Assembly (NCBI GenBank): GCA_035582835.1
Contig: JAYKAV010003087.1
Coordinates: 425,481 to 489,480 of the forward strand
Length of the DNA stretch: 64,000 nt
Reading direction: 5' to 3'
From: Phoebastria nigripes
Taxonomy: Eukaryota; Chordata; Aves; Procellariiformes; Diomedeidae
Shown here: positions 46,879 to 59,927 of the stretch, one piece after another
How the letters are laid out: every line of letters starts with the position of its first letter
Position numbering within the stretch: the first letter of the stretch is position 1
Notes under the pieces: generated by a model
Databases searched by the model: none
The model's input: the letters and a program-made list of their open reading frames with translations, nothing else
What the model was told of the DNA's origin: nothing
Program-made: the position numbers and the translations under genes

Positions 46879-49800
46879 CTATGCCCCTCAGCAGCAGTTT
46901 TCCTTTTGTAAGGCCTGTTCCTTCTACCCACACTGATAGCTGTGATCTACCCTGTGAAGAAGCATGCATTGGCAACTTAGTCATCTTGCTTGAAGTGACC
47001 TGTTTCTATAAGCTGTATGGAATAGGATTATTTCCTTCCTTCAAATTTGCACACAAGCTGTAACAGTACATACCTGGGTCAACATAGCCAAGAACCTACT
47101 TTGACCCACTGATTATAAGAACAGCTGCCAAGTTCAGTGCATATGTATATAACAAACAATCTAACTGAAGCGGGCAAACTGTTCTTTCAGCTTCATACTT
47201 TAGGTTAAAGTAATTGTGCCCTAAAACCCCAACTACTGAAAGCTCCTACTTTTTCTATGCTGGATTGCAATAACAGATCTACAAAACTCAGCGTCAACAC
47301 TTTTCTAACTGCAAATATTAAGTTCTCAATAATGCAAAAAAATTTTCCACAGTTTAATAAAAGCATTTTCAAAGGTTCTACAAGAAGTCCCGAAATTTTC
47401 CATCAATGCAAGAGTTTTAGCTAAGTGTCATAGAAGTCCCCCTACACCTATAACTATATGACCACTTTGGGGTGGGGTTGGGGGGAGAAAAAAATAAAAA
47501 CAAACAAACAAAAAATTATCAGGTGGACTATCTGCTCTAGCAATTGCTATGTTTTAGATGCTTTCAACTGGCAAACCTGGTTTTACATGCTCTGAACTAT
47601 TAGGTAGGTTTCGTAATTTAGAATTAAACCATACATTACATTTCTATTTATGGATAATATTTGATTATATGAACTCACGGGATAATGCAGTCAGTAATAC
47701 CTTCTACTGTGAGACTATTTCACATATAAAGCCATCAAGCCCTTATGATTAACATACCTCATTTCTTAGAGCAACACAGGGAAAACATTAAGGCTTCTTT
47801 CACAATGCAACTAAGTTTTAATTTCAGATGCATCCTGCTGTGCTGAAATTAAGCTCATTTGAAAAAGTAGTCAAAACTATAGCAGCAACTCAGAATCTGA
47901 TCTTTTTGAAAGAAACAAATTGAGTTACAGTAAAAAGCTGACATGATTATCAACATGAAACTAAGTTCTGGACAATGTCTAAAAAGTTAAGTCATTGCAG
48001 GAGCTGTACCATAAACAGAACATAAGAAAAATACTTGTTTTGAATTGACTGTTATGCTAGAGATGAGCTAATTCATGAAGATGAACAACTACCAGTTATC
48101 CAACAGTTATCCAACTCAGAATTAAGTGGGATAGCTTTTCAGCATGAGAAGTACTACATAAAGCAACATGCAAACTCACAGAAATACAAATATCAGTCAG
48201 TAAATATAAGACATTGGCACCCAAGAATCTCTTCAAATACCTGTTTATAAACAGGTTGTATGAAGTTAGAGCAGCTTAAAGTTTTCCAACATAATTAGTT
48301 TCTTACTCAAAAAAGTAGATGCCTCAATATTTGACAATAATAGTTTGATTTTGATGAACTTCCCCAAATCAGAGGGAGATCCTGCCTAGTTCCCTGCCAG
48401 CAGCTGTAGAACACAGGTTTCCAGCCACTCCAGCCAGCATGAAAGTTTGCATTCCTCCCATCTGCTGGTTAAGAAGCTCCAAATGAACATTTAGACTCCT
48501 AACCATACATAGCTGAGAACCTGGTAACTTGGGAGCTGGCCTTTTAGGGCTTCTAGTTATCATTCTGTTTTTCAAGTCCCAATACAGTTCACTGCTCTGT
48601 CCATGGGAGGGGGAAAGAAGAGGATTCCTCTTGCTCTCCTGGCTTTACCTTCATATAAAGCATTAACAGAATACCCTTTTCGAGGATAACATGAATTTAG
48701 CCCTTTGGTTTGAACTGGGAATACTTAAAATCCTTTAGTCAAATGGAAATTGAGTCTTAATCAAGCTTAGGACAATAAGGTAACAGGCAGAGAAGCTACA
48801 TTTCAGGAAAGGTTAAGTCACATTAAAGGCAGGACAGACTTTTCTCCTAAACATACACTGATGCTGGTAGGAAAAGCTACAGATGAATCAGCAATAACAA
48901 AACCAATTGAGATTGCTTTGTAAGAGTTGTGCAAAAACACAGCAGAAAAATCTTTCAGACAATACTAAGATGAGGTCAAAGAAAACTGACAGACATAAAA
49001 GACATGCTCACTGTTATGTAAGACTGGGTCATAAACATTAAGCTCATCCAAGGATAACCAAAGTCACAGAGGACAGATAGCAAAGACAGAACAGAGTAAT
49101 GAAAGCATTAAAACCAACAGAAAACACTGATTGAGGTCGATCATAAATTTGAAGATTCAAGAGGTTACCTGTTTAACACTACTTATCAGCTAGTTAATCC
49201 CTGAAGCAATGTACTATTGATGATACATTTTCTTTTATGACTATTTATGGATCCCAGTTTCCTCAATGCTATGTAAGATAGACAAGAAATCATAAATTTG
49301 TTCAAAAAGTGCAAATTATACAAGGAAATAAAACCCCTTCCCTCCCTTTCCAAACATTTCTGTGTTATTCTACTATGGTTACAACTCTCCCAGCCTTTTA
49401 TCTTCTGGGACTTGTTTACACCAGGAAAAAGGGGTAGGTTCCAACTAATTAGGAAACATCTGAACTGGGGAACTGACTTTCAACCATCTGCCTGCCAACT
49501 TGTGTGAAAATGACAAGTTGCCCAATTTCTACCAGGAATTTACCTTGTATTGAAATCACTGCATGAAAATTAACTGAGAAGGGAAAAGGCCATACAGGTG
49601 GCTGCCACCGTCTCTATTTGTTTTCACAGATTCTGCTGTATTTTCATTATCATTAGTAGCAGAAGCCAACATAATCCTGATCCTGAACTAAGTTACTAAT
49701 GACACTAAAAGTCACTATCTTTATCAGAAGCATTTTCAATTTAGTGCATTTGAAGGGTCATCATCATAATCAAATAACCCTTCTGGAGGGAACATCCAGG

Positions 49801-50041
49801 GGAAATAAGTCTCACAACACCATTGATCCCAGCCTCCTTTAAAGCCTATTCCCCCTAATTAGTGCTGCAGAATTCTGAATTTGATTCTCCTATATTCATC
49901 TTTTGCATGTAATTATGAAGGTACACACGCCCCTGGCCCCTGAAGTAGAAAGAATGGAAAGTAGAAAAGTATATTTGTATGTAGATTTTATGACCTTTGC
50001 AGGAAAAAGCCCTCAGCATAAATAATACGTACTTTCAGGTT

Positions 50042-50131
50042 TTTGGTGGTTTTTTTGTTTGTTTGTGTGTTGTGGTGGTTTTTTTTTTTTTTGGGTTGTT
50101 TTTTTGTTGTTGTTGNTTTTTTTTTTTTTTA
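50042..50131. repeat. T/G-rich low-complexity tract
   Basis: Runs of T broken by GG and GTTGTTG. The plus-strand open frame through it (a phenylalanine-rich peptide) is an artefact. Confidence 0.9.
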
Positions 50132-51266
50132 AAATCAACTCCTGTAAGAATGTTAGGATTTATAAAGAAAATCCAAACCATATGTTAGATTTCAGCACAA
50201 ACCATTCTGAAAAACAGAACTAATTTGTAATCACAGCTTTCTTGGTCACACCCCTAATGTTGAAATTCTGTAAAGGTTTACAGTATTGTAACTTATATCA
50301 ACATATGCTCTGTTCCTTTGTGCTCCAAAGATACACAACTATATAGATACTGCTTCCTTTTTGAAGATTAAAGCCTGTGTAAGACTTCATTAAAGAAGAA
50401 ATTGAGGTGTACTGTATCTTGACACTGAGGTGTGGTACTGCACTGAACTCAGTACAGTGATGTTATTCAGAAACTAGCAAATGCATGGCTGCTACAATGT
50501 GCAGCTAATTAATATTGCTGGAATTAAGCTAAGAAAGAGCTACAGAATAGCCATGCCAGGTGTATTGCATATCAGATTACAAAATAATCAACACTTAGCA
50601 CATGACTCACACCAATAAATCTCATGGTAAATACAGATTTCCTACAATAATATCCTAATTCTAATAAACGTTTCCTGACATAAGCACCATTATTGCTAGA
50701 GTCAATTGTAAATAGTCATGTTGAAACAGTGAGAGCAAAATGCAATGCCTTAATGTCTCTAGCTAAAGACAATTCTGAAGATGTCTTCCTTGTAGAGGAA
50801 TCCAACTCATTAAAACAAATCCATTGCATGTAAATACAGAAGTCTGCTTAAGACAGCAGACTCAGGTTAGCATTATACCTACCTCTTTGATTTTACATAC
50901 ATGTAAAGTTACCTGTTGGTTTAAATCATTTTAATGAATTCATACAAGCATATTGTGAAACATCATTTATATTGCTTTCTTTGGATGACAAAATGGCTCT
51001 TGCTAAAGTATTTGTAAGTTTTTCATGCTCCAAACTAAGACTATTAGTCAGCTACAATGACTACTTTTAGTAGTTGTCAGCAAGTAAAACCTCAAATTAT
51101 TTCCTACTCCAGGAGGAAAATAGTTGGTTTTGATCTAATTAATGTCAGATCTTAAAGACAAGCAGCAAATAATTGAAAACGAGTATCTCCACAGTACTCC
51201 TTTCAAATATTTACCTATCCCCTGACAGATACTGCTATTTGAGAAGGGGATACTTGACATCCTTAC

Positions 51267-51433
51267 CCCTGATACACATCCTAACCAGCATGTTAAACTA
51301 AAACTGTCCTGAAGCTTGGAATGCTTCTGGAACAGATGGGCATATCTACCACCTTCTGCAGTTTCCCTGTATGCTATTGAAGGAATAAATGCCAGACTTA
51401 AGCAGACTGATTCACTTTGATGACTACCAAGTT
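51267..51433 (-). CDS. Candidate 167-bp exon, unidentified gene
   Basis: The minus-strand acceptor is T-rich (CTTTGCTGCTGTTTGAAAG). It is followed by two bases and 55 open codons, up to the donor CAGGG|GTAAGGATG. The peptide contains LGSHQSESVCLSLAFIPSIA and AEGGRYAHLFQKHSKLQDSF. The other two frames contain stops. The exon ends in phase 0. Going upstream it can be joined in frame to 52061-52072 and 52320-52368. Joining it straight to 52320-52368 without the 12-nt piece would create TAA at the junction. This is the longest splice-bounded open stretch in the window outside the retroelements. No family is recognised. Confidence 0.35.
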
Positions 51434-52060
51434 CTTTCAAACAGCAGCAAAGTCAACAGCAAAGACAAGTACCATAGTTGGGCAGGCTATCTACAGGTCT
51501 CTGGATGTTCTCACCTTTTAAGAAATGTATCATGCAGACAGGACTTTCTCAAGAGTATAGACATTTAAGTTCCAGGAAGACAGCTAAGTTCAGCAGACTC
51601 GAATAGTGGCAAGAGCAGCAGGTGCAGAAACTCCGTCACAGGCTCACATTCACATGTGAAGTACCTTCTCATCCACTCCAACTCACGCTACTCTTGTACA
51701 ATAATTGTGGCATCACCAGTTTCTGTCAGTCCGTGCATTACAGAGTGAGTTTAGTTGCTCAGATGGCATGTGCTGTGTGCTGCATAAGCTACATTTCACC
51801 ATACTGTTCAGTCTGAACCAAATCTTTAAATCCTTCCTGCTTTTCAGGCTCATCTCCATCTAAAGCAACTCCTCATTTGGGTTCCCGACACCAGATGCTG
51901 AATTTCACATTAAATAGGCCAATTAAAAAATATGCACACACATCTATTTTCTACATCTTAGGAATATGATACTCAAACTGAAGTAATATTGATATGAGTA
52001 TTTCTGCAGTGCTTCTGACCTAATTTAATCATGGAGTGACATACGGAACTCCGGGCTCAC

Positions 52061-52072
52061 CTGTCCAGATGC
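52061..52072 (-). CDS. Candidate 12-nt microexon
   Basis: The minus strand shows ATTTATTACAG, the 12 bases GCATCTGGACAG, then GTGAGCCCGG. Both splice sites are near consensus, and the length is a multiple of three. It would add four codons in frame between 52320-52368 and 51267-51433. The chance probability of such a small unit is not negligible. Confidence 0.2.
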
Positions 52073-52319
52073 CTGTAATAAATAATTAAGTTATTGTATA
52101 TAACTAAGCTTTCTATGTACAACTTCAACAGGCCAGGATTAGACACTATTTATACATCTTTATAAACCACAGAGCTATTACATACCATCTAACATTATAA
52201 TCTGAAACCTGAAAAGCAGTTATTTCCATGGGCTAAAATATCTTGCTCATCCAGCTCCATGAATAGCCTAGACAGTAGGTCAAGCTATTTAACTGTTTGA
52301 ATTAGCTTCTAAGACTTAC

Positions 52320-52368
52320 ACATGTAACTGATACACTGTTCTGTCAAACCCTCCCCACAGAGGCTGTG
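52320..52368 (-). CDS. Candidate 49-bp exon
   Basis: The minus-strand acceptor AATATCTCTTTAAG is followed by 16 open codons plus one base (SLCGEGLTEQCISYM) and the donor ATGT|GTAAGTCTT. It ends in phase 1, as required by the 12-nt candidate at 52061-52072. A second open frame exists, so the reading is not unique. Confidence 0.22.
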
Positions 52369-52612
52369 CTTAAAGAGATATTACTGCACTACAACTTTTC
52401 ACCTAATGGACACCTTTTTGAAACATTCTGTGGGCTCCAGTAACAACTGTATTTCTACACATAGTTACATGTGAAAAAAGTCAGTACAATCAGAATCCAG
52501 TATCATTAAAGGTCCGTTTCAGAAAACCTATTGTGAGAAAACTATTTTCCAACATTTAAATTATTTTCTTTGTGGAGCAATGTATTACATGAGACAAAGG
52601 TAAAAATGCAAA

Positions 52613-53388
52613 TGTATTGGGTTTATGTAGCAAGGTTTTGGTAGCCAGGGGGTTGCAGGGGTGGCTTCTGTGAGCAGACACCAGAGGCCACCCCCATGTC
52701 AGACAGAGCCAGTTCCAGCCAGCTCCAAAATGGACACNCCACTGGCCAAAGTGGAGCCCATCAGCAACACTGGTGGCACCTCTATGATAACATGTTTAAG
52801 AAAAGGTAAAAATTGCTGCACAGCAGCTGTGAGAGAAGAATGAAAAAGTGAGAGAAACAACCCTGCAGACACTAAGGTCTGTGAACAAGGATGTGGAAAA
52901 GATGCTCCAGGCACTGTGAACAGAGACTCCCCTGCAGCTCGTGGAAGACCATGATGAAGCAGGCTGACCCCCTGCGGCCCACGGAGGACCATGTCAGAAC
53001 ATAAAACCACGCTGCAGCCCATGGAGGACCCCACATCACAGCAGGTGGAAGTACCCTGAACAAAGCTGCAGGCATGGAGGGCCCATGTTCTACTTCAGGA
53101 GGCAAAAGAGTCAGGAGTGACATTGAGCCTGGGAAGATGGGGGGTCAGAGGGAAGACGTTTTTGGTTTTGTTTTCATTTCTTACTATCTTACTCCATTAT
53201 TAATTGGCAATAAATTAATTTTCCCCAAGTCAAGTCTGTTTTGCCCATGACACTAACTGGTGAGTGATCTCCCTGTCCTTATCTCAACCCATGAGCTTTT
53301 CATACTATTTTCTCCCCCATCTTGCTGAGAAGAAGTGAAAGAGCAGCTTGGTGGGCATCTGGTAGCCAGACAAGGTTAACCCACTACA
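52613..53388 (+). mobile_element. ERVL-like solo LTR, plus strand
   Basis: It starts TGTATTGGGTTTATGTAGCA and ends AAGGTTAACCCACTACA, so it has TG...CA ends. The 4-bp repeat GCAA flanks it (52609-52612 and 53389-53392). A canonical AATAAA sits in the last quarter. Inside is an imperfect internal repetition of CCC(A/T)GCGGCCCACGGAGGACC-type units between about 52920 and 53030. This start and end are typical of a second common avian LTR family, which I assign to ERVL from memory only. No retroviral coding region is attached. Confidence 0.85.
53209..53214 (+). promoter_or_regulatory. AATAAA poly-A signal of the ERVL-like LTR
   Basis: GGCAATAAATTAATT in the sense direction of the LTR, about 175 bp before its end. 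Confidence 0.6.
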
Positions 53389-55192
53389 GCAAAGCACAAA
53401 GTCAGTCCATTAAAAAGTAATCTCAAGAAGATCTGACAATAGAACTAGGGTTTTCCTGCTCCTATTTTATCAGGGACACATCCATTAATGTGTCTGGATG
53501 ACCATAAAGGGATATACACCTGCATGGATGTCAAGTCCACAGAAGGACTGTTTGATTATGCTTGCACACTGAATGTGGTCACAGCTATGTTCTACCAAAG
53601 ATATATCAAACAGTAGAAGCCTTCTTGGCCTCATTCTAAAAAAAGCCGCTCCAAATGAGAAAAGCTTTCAAGCTCATTTCAGTTGAGTTGGGTAACACAT
53701 TCTTCCCCTTTGGGGGGATATTTAATGTCCTATCTAGGGTGACAAACAACATTTATAAAGATAACTTGGAAAAAATCGGTTTATGCAAACCAAAATATAT
53801 AAATGTTTCACACAGCTTTTAATTTCATGTTCAACATGATCGCTCAATACTTCTAGTTTTAGAAATCAGATAAGCATAGTATTCAATTTAAGGTNATTTT
53901 TCTCTTTAGAAAGTGTCAGGTTTCTAATGCTTCCTTTTCCTTCTTCACCATCAGTGTTGGGGGATTTCAGAAACTATTCCATCCCAGAAGTAGCTGTGGC
54001 TTTGACAAGTCACTCAACAGTTCACATACCAAAAGAAAACTGCTAATTAACACAAGGAACTGGTGTAACAGCATTTAAATGGTTTTAGCTTGTCATTCAG
54101 GTAAAAACTAAGCACTTCAGAGACATAGTATGGTTAAGGGACGGAAGTCTAATTTGCTACAGGTTTCAGTAGCACCCAAACTAGCTGATCATAAAAGTCT
54201 CAGCACGAGATGGAAACTCATATGACTGTCTGTGCACCCAGTTTTGACTAAGATGTCAATTGTTAATTCTGCTTGAAAGAATCATAACAACAGTTCTATT
54301 ACTGTAAGTGAATTATTCTAACTATTAAAATAATTTCATGGCTTGTCTTAAGAATGCTGCATTGAAAAGGGCTGTGCAGAAAAATATCATTAGAAATACC
54401 CAAAGTGAAATAAACTGGTTCTCAGAGGTCACACATTCAGGGATTGGATGCAATCTGATGGTGTCAATAAAAGTAATTGGTCTAGCAACAGTACAGCATA
54501 AATTCTGTTTAAGCACTTCTAGTCCTGTATTGGCTTATATGAAGCTAGGTCAGTTCTCTGAGTGTATCTGAATGCTAACATAAGGTTAGAAAATGCTTAT
54601 TACTAGCAGTCTCAAAAGCATGTGTATTTTCATTCAATCATCTCAATTCAATAAATCTTTATTCCTGTTTTCATACCTTCTCAGTAAACCATTACACTGC
54701 ATATAAAAGAGTTTCTCTCAATCCATCCCTTTTCACAAAATACAAATAGACCAGAACAAAACCCTGAATGCAAGCCAGTTCCCACCATTTCTGATGTTAG
54801 CGCAGGTCTTTTCAGGGAAATAGTTTAATAGAAGCTGGAAAATATCAGTTTACTTCAGCACACAGTATCTTCTGTCCTGGAGTCTGTGTATTCATTAGCA
54901 CTACACCTTTGCAACATATTACATAGCTACTTAAAGTAATCTGAATCCAACAAGTCACAATGCATTGAAAGCAGCAAATTCTTTTCAGCCTAAACTTTCC
55001 AATATGCCCTTTCTCATTTAGTAGGAGCCTGCAAAATATTATTTCTGTCCCATCTTTTAAAGCGAAATAACCATAGGAAATTACAGCAGTTACAACTACC
55101 CTAATTTAAAACAGCAAGTATGAAATTTTAGGGGAGATCAAAAAATCTGAGAGCAACAGCTATGTTAAAGCTTAAGTTCTAAAAATAATACG

Positions 55193-55264
55193 CTCCCCCC
55201 CACCCCCCACCCCCAAAAAAAAAAAACCACCACCACAGAAAAAACCACAAAACCAAAAACAACA
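55193..55264. repeat. C-tract followed by A-tract and CCA/AAC simple repeat
   Basis: Runs of C (55194-55214, broken by single A) lead into 12 A and then CCACCACCACAG / AAACCACAAAACC. On the reverse strand the G-runs could form a G-quadruplex. Confidence 0.85.
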
Positions 55265-56391
55265 GAGTTACTGAGAACTGTTTAAAATACTAAGCATTAC
55301 AATCCAGTATGGACACATTAATGGACATTGTTGGTGCTCCTANTCACTGATACCCCTTAAGCTTCAGCCATTTGTATATTTCTACATTTCTGGTCAAAAA
55401 ATCCTAATCAGTTTTACATGATGTTTACGATGTGTTTACATCCCTTTAACACATTGGCAGGATGCCAAGGATATTTATTTTAGATAAAACCATTTCTATT
55501 AGGCCTTCAGAAAAGGTTTCCCCCCACCCCTTAGTTCTCACAATCGTAAACCAGCTTTTTTGGGGAATGCCTTAGTTCATGAGTCAAGATACCCTGTTAT
55601 CATCCTAGGAAATGCTTAATTAATAGTTCCAGGCAGTAGCTCAATATATTGTCTAATTTTAGATCTACTTCTAAGGCCCCAAAGTCTCCCTTACACACTG
55701 TGAAGTAAGACTAAGCCCAGAGCACTAAATGTAATGGCATTAGAATAAATACTAGGGTGTTCAGTTTTAAGTAACAAAGTCCTTTGTGGGATTTTAATCC
55801 TAAATGGCTTTAGGTCCAGAATTCTGTGGTGAAGGTGGAACTGAGCTCTATATATCCTTGAACAGACAGTTTAGGGTAGTTGGTTAACATGCATTCCTTA
55901 CTCCATCAGAAAAACTGAGCATTACAGTCATATGCATTTGTTTATAATTATCTATAAAGTTTTTATAAATAAAACTACCAAATTCTAGATAAATCAGTGT
56001 ACATGTACATAGCATATTCCATTTCCTTTATGTTCTGATTTAGTGTCTTGGCCAAATTATTCACTAAGACATACAAGCATTAATCTTGAAATATGTAAAA
56101 CACAATCTATAGTGCAAAACCCCCTATACTAAAAGGCATGGTGACATTAGGGAAGAGCAAGAAGTTAGAAGTTCAGTGCCTGTGTACAGCCTGCACAAGG
56201 CCAATGCACACTACATAAAATGTATATGTACCATCACTTTGATGTTGGTATTTCTAACAATGCGGCTGAGATGACAAGACATTACTACTTAGTTTGTCTG
56301 CCTATGCTTCACAGCAACTGGTAATAGGCCCCTGCCAGAGCAGGATTTGTATATTCTTTTAACATAGCATAAGGAAAAAAAAAAAAAAAAA

Positions 56392-56449
56392 ATCTTCTGG
56401 GGAAATGCAAAATAAACAGTATCTTCTGGGCAAATGCAAAACAAACAAT
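56392..56449. repeat. Tandem duplication, 29-bp unit, two copies
   Basis: ATCTTCTGGGGAAATGCAAA... at 56392-56420 is repeated at 56421-56449 with three substitutions. A poly-A run (56375-56391) precedes it. Confidence 0.9.
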
Positions 56450-57858
56450 AACAACCTGATTATTAGGATACTGCAGAAAAGCATTTACCATTAATTTAAC
56501 AAGATGTGATTATATTCGGTGTACGGCAAATGAACTATAAAATGTATTATAATTATATGGTACAGGTTCAGTCTATTTTATCTTTTCTCAGCAACACTGC
56601 AAGGATTGTGACTATTTCAGTAAAATACTCATTTTAGTTATTTCAAGAGTCTGAGCTAACAAAGTAAGCTAACTCAAATGATATCTCATTTTAGTGGAGA
56701 TTGGTTAGAATTTTCTTGTTGCAGAGAATTGAGGTGTATATTGAAGGAATCTACAGCTCTCCCCCAAATCCTTGAAATCTAGTATAAGCAGCAGCTTTTC
56801 TTTTTCACCAAGTTTTGGCAACACCTTATGTCACATTTGAATCATTCTCCACATCACTTATGGCTCAGGATAAACTCATCAACTTTCACATAGGAAAACC
56901 AAAAGAACTGCTACACCATTCATCAAGAACACCATTCATTCACTGCTCCTCCCAAATATACTTTTACCTAATCACTCCAATAGAGCAGAGTGATCCAACA
57001 ATTGAGAAACATTTTGAGAATCCCTAGACACAGATCATTTTCTGACCAATACTGGCAAGCTTCCTCATGGTTTTATCTTAAGTAGGTCACAGAACTTGCG
57101 TGGACTACTAAAGCAGATTTGTTCTTCCAGATTCCGGATTATTATGTCTACATCTTCATGATGCATCTAAGTTTTCATCTNTACAGTGGATAGTGATATT
57201 AATATTTGTACATTATTCCTAATAGTTATTCTGTAAGCTAATCTTGAGGATCAATTCCTTGATATCTAAATGCTGTTTTGACACTTCCACCGCTACAGAG
57301 TCACTAGTGCCAAACGCAAACAGGATTTTATGAAAGGACTCCATGAAGCACCAGAACTCTAGGTCTGTATCAGTATTATTCACATACTTTTGTGAAGTAT
57401 TTGGTGTGTTTCACAGACTTTTTGGCAAGAGCTACAAATCTCTGCTTCCCCATGTCTGTTGCCATGAAACACAGGGCCCAGTTTTCAAGCTCTTACAGCA
57501 CAGTTGTCAGCACTACCTTCATACAAAAACAGCTTGGCACATTCTGCAGGCCATACCAGTCAGACTTGCAAGCAATCACATTTCTACAGAAAGATAACGT
57601 GTGTTCAATATCCAAATAAGTATACACAAAATATGCCTATAAAAACCACTTTCTGATTTTAAGTCTAATAAGCACAAGAAATTAAAATGAAAATTTTATA
57701 AAAATTTGGCTTCATCTTAACTGAGGTAAGATATGTATGCGATAGCCTTGAGGCATTTGTGATTATGTCAATTGATCCTTCAGTGCTCTGTCTAAAGATT
57801 AATCTTCCCTTCCTGACATTATCCTTTCTCCTAACTAGTAATAGTACAAATTACTTAA

Positions 57859-58000
57859 ATACTGTATATTGTTCGAGCAAGGCATGTAATAGAAACACTA
57901 TATCTTGATAGCTGGCCACTCAAACATCTATACTGTATATTGTTCGAGCAAGGCATGTCATAGAAACACTATATCTTGATAGCTGGCCACTCAAACAGCT
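57859..58000. repeat. Tandem duplication, 71-bp unit, two copies
   Basis: The 71 bp beginning ATACTGTATATTGTTCGAGC at 57859-57929 are repeated directly at 57930-58000. I count two differences (A/C in GTAATAG versus GTCATAG, and T/G near the end), so the copies are about 97% identical and the duplication is recent. Confidence 0.96.
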
Positions 58001-59799
58001 AAAATCCAGTAAATATGAAGAACTACCAGATAAAGTAGTTACTTTGTTCACTTATTTCTATACATTACCTATTAGTATCTCCTCTCAAACAATACAGCTA
58101 CCATAACTAAACCGAGATCACCAATTAGCTTTTTTAAATTTGGTTACACAAAGACTTGCCGGTGTTTCTTTTTAGCTAGTGTTCTAGTTTATTAGTTTTA
58201 AATAATTGACATTATAAACTGACTTTAATCTCCGATACATCAGCTTATATGTGTAAAGATAGAGATATGAGTAATAATAAATTTGAGGGTCTACACAAGC
58301 AAGAAAACGTATGGAAATCTAAAAAGCCTAACTTCTTACCAGAACTCTGATTACCTAGTATGTGATATGCTCTGAAGTCTGAATTTTATCTTTTTATTAG
58401 CCACTATTGATAAGTATCTCTCAGGAACACCAATTACACCATTTGCTGGGTAGATAAACCCAGCTAGGTAGATGAATCTTGGTTTATTTTTTCCTGAAAA
58501 GACAGTTTCTTCAGTTTGTTACTAGATTTATTATGCAAAGATATAAATTGCTAACTTACCACAATACNAGGAATACTTTTGGAGAAAAAGATGCAAGTGT
58601 ACTATTGAATGCAAATCTAAGGTCTAAGTGTAATCCAAGTTTCATAACTTTGTAAGTAGGAAAATACAGAATGTAACAATTGCTAAGGAAACTGATTTTT
58701 AAACATATCCATGGGGCATTGATCCCATTGATCCTGTGGCATACCACATTGGACTAGGTGCAGGGTCACTAAAGTACTGCACACCCTTCATCAACACTCA
58801 GTTCAGGCTAGCTCTAGCATGATCCTGTGAAGTGTTTCCACTCTAAGTACAGTGTGTATAACAGGTCCGTGGCATCATGTATTTTATTCTACAGATCCAT
58901 CTTGTCTAGCTGTATTACTTGTTAATGGAAACATAGCCAAAGCCTCTCTATAAATTATTTTTTATGTACCATTAGTAGAGGGATCTTAAATCTGTATTGA
59001 TATTCACTAGAGCTATAAAGAAACATTGTTGGTCTTCATATTTACTTTGAAGACGAAGTAAGAACAGCTGCCTCAATAAGGTTTTAATAAAGGAAGGTTA
59101 ACAGACTCCATTAGAAAGATGTTCCCACACTTCCTGCCTCTCACTCTATGACTGGAGTACTATGGTTCTCTATCTTCTTGTAGATCTGTAGAAAAAGCAG
59201 GCCCTTTTTGTGCTGTTATCCCATTTAACTAAATATATATTAACAGCAGAATATTTGTGCCTTTTCAATGCAGTCATATGCTACTACTGATACAATTAAT
59301 TCATCATGCCCAACATTAAGTATTAAAGATGGAAAGGCAAGACCATACTAAAGGGGAACAGTAGGGACAAGACAAACAAGAAATTGACACAATTGATCAA
59401 AAAAGGATACAGACACATTCACCTAATTCCATTTAAAAGATGTATTAAATGTAAAAAGTTATTAGCAAGAAAATTAGTAGCTTACATATGAATCCTTAAA
59501 AATAGAAAGTTCAATTTAAGACCAAATCAAAACTAGAAAATAGTTAGATATTCTGATTTGCAGGAACTTCAACAACTGTGTTTTTTTTTAAACTATAATA
59601 CTCAATTTCTTTTAACGTGAAAACCCAGAAGAAAGTTATCTTGCACTAAGTATTCCAGTTTGTCTCAGTATTTCCATGATTTACAAATTCTTTTCCCCCT
59701 TTAAATTTCAGAAATGAGATACCACTTGTTGCCAGCCTCCAGAGAGAATATGACACATAAACCACTACCCCCTGAGCCCAGTCATGCAGGTTTGTTTGA

Positions 59800-59816
59800 T
59801 TTTTTTTTTTTTTTTT
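59800..59816. repeat. Poly-T tract, 17 bp
   Basis: Homopolymer run of T. Confidence 0.9.
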
Positions 59817-59927
59817 AAACCTATTCTAGTTGTCCACCCATCTAGATCACAACATCCTAACTTGGATATGAACATACATACTGTGAGACAGTGTAAAAAG
59901 CCCCGGTAAAGTGAAGGTAACTTACTT

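Larger units (their letters stand above)
45879..52612. other. Unique sequence with candidate minus-strand exons
   Basis: 6.7 kb without retroelements. It contains the candidates at 46806-46878, 51267-51433, 52061-52072 and 52320-52368, and a T/G-rich low-complexity tract at 50042-50131. A 35-bp splice-bounded stretch at 47053-47087 does not fit in phase with its neighbours. Confidence 0.5.
53393..59927. other. Unique sequence with local duplications
   Basis: 6.5 kb without retroelements. It holds the tandem duplications at 56392-56449 and 57859-58000, a C/A tract and poly-A/T runs. A 16-bp minus-strand splice-bounded piece at about 58560-58575 (acceptor TTTTTCTCCAAAAG, donor GTAAGTTAG) contains an N and cannot be judged. 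Confidence 0.55.

Noticed and set aside
47053..47087. 35-bp minus-strand splice-bounded stretch (part GQSRFLAMLTQ)
   Set aside because: Good donor, but its start phase does not fit the candidate at 51267-51433. It could precede 46806-46878 only if that exon has a weak acceptor.
49997..50188. Phenylalanine-rich plus-strand frame
   Set aside because: Artefact of the T-rich low-complexity tract.
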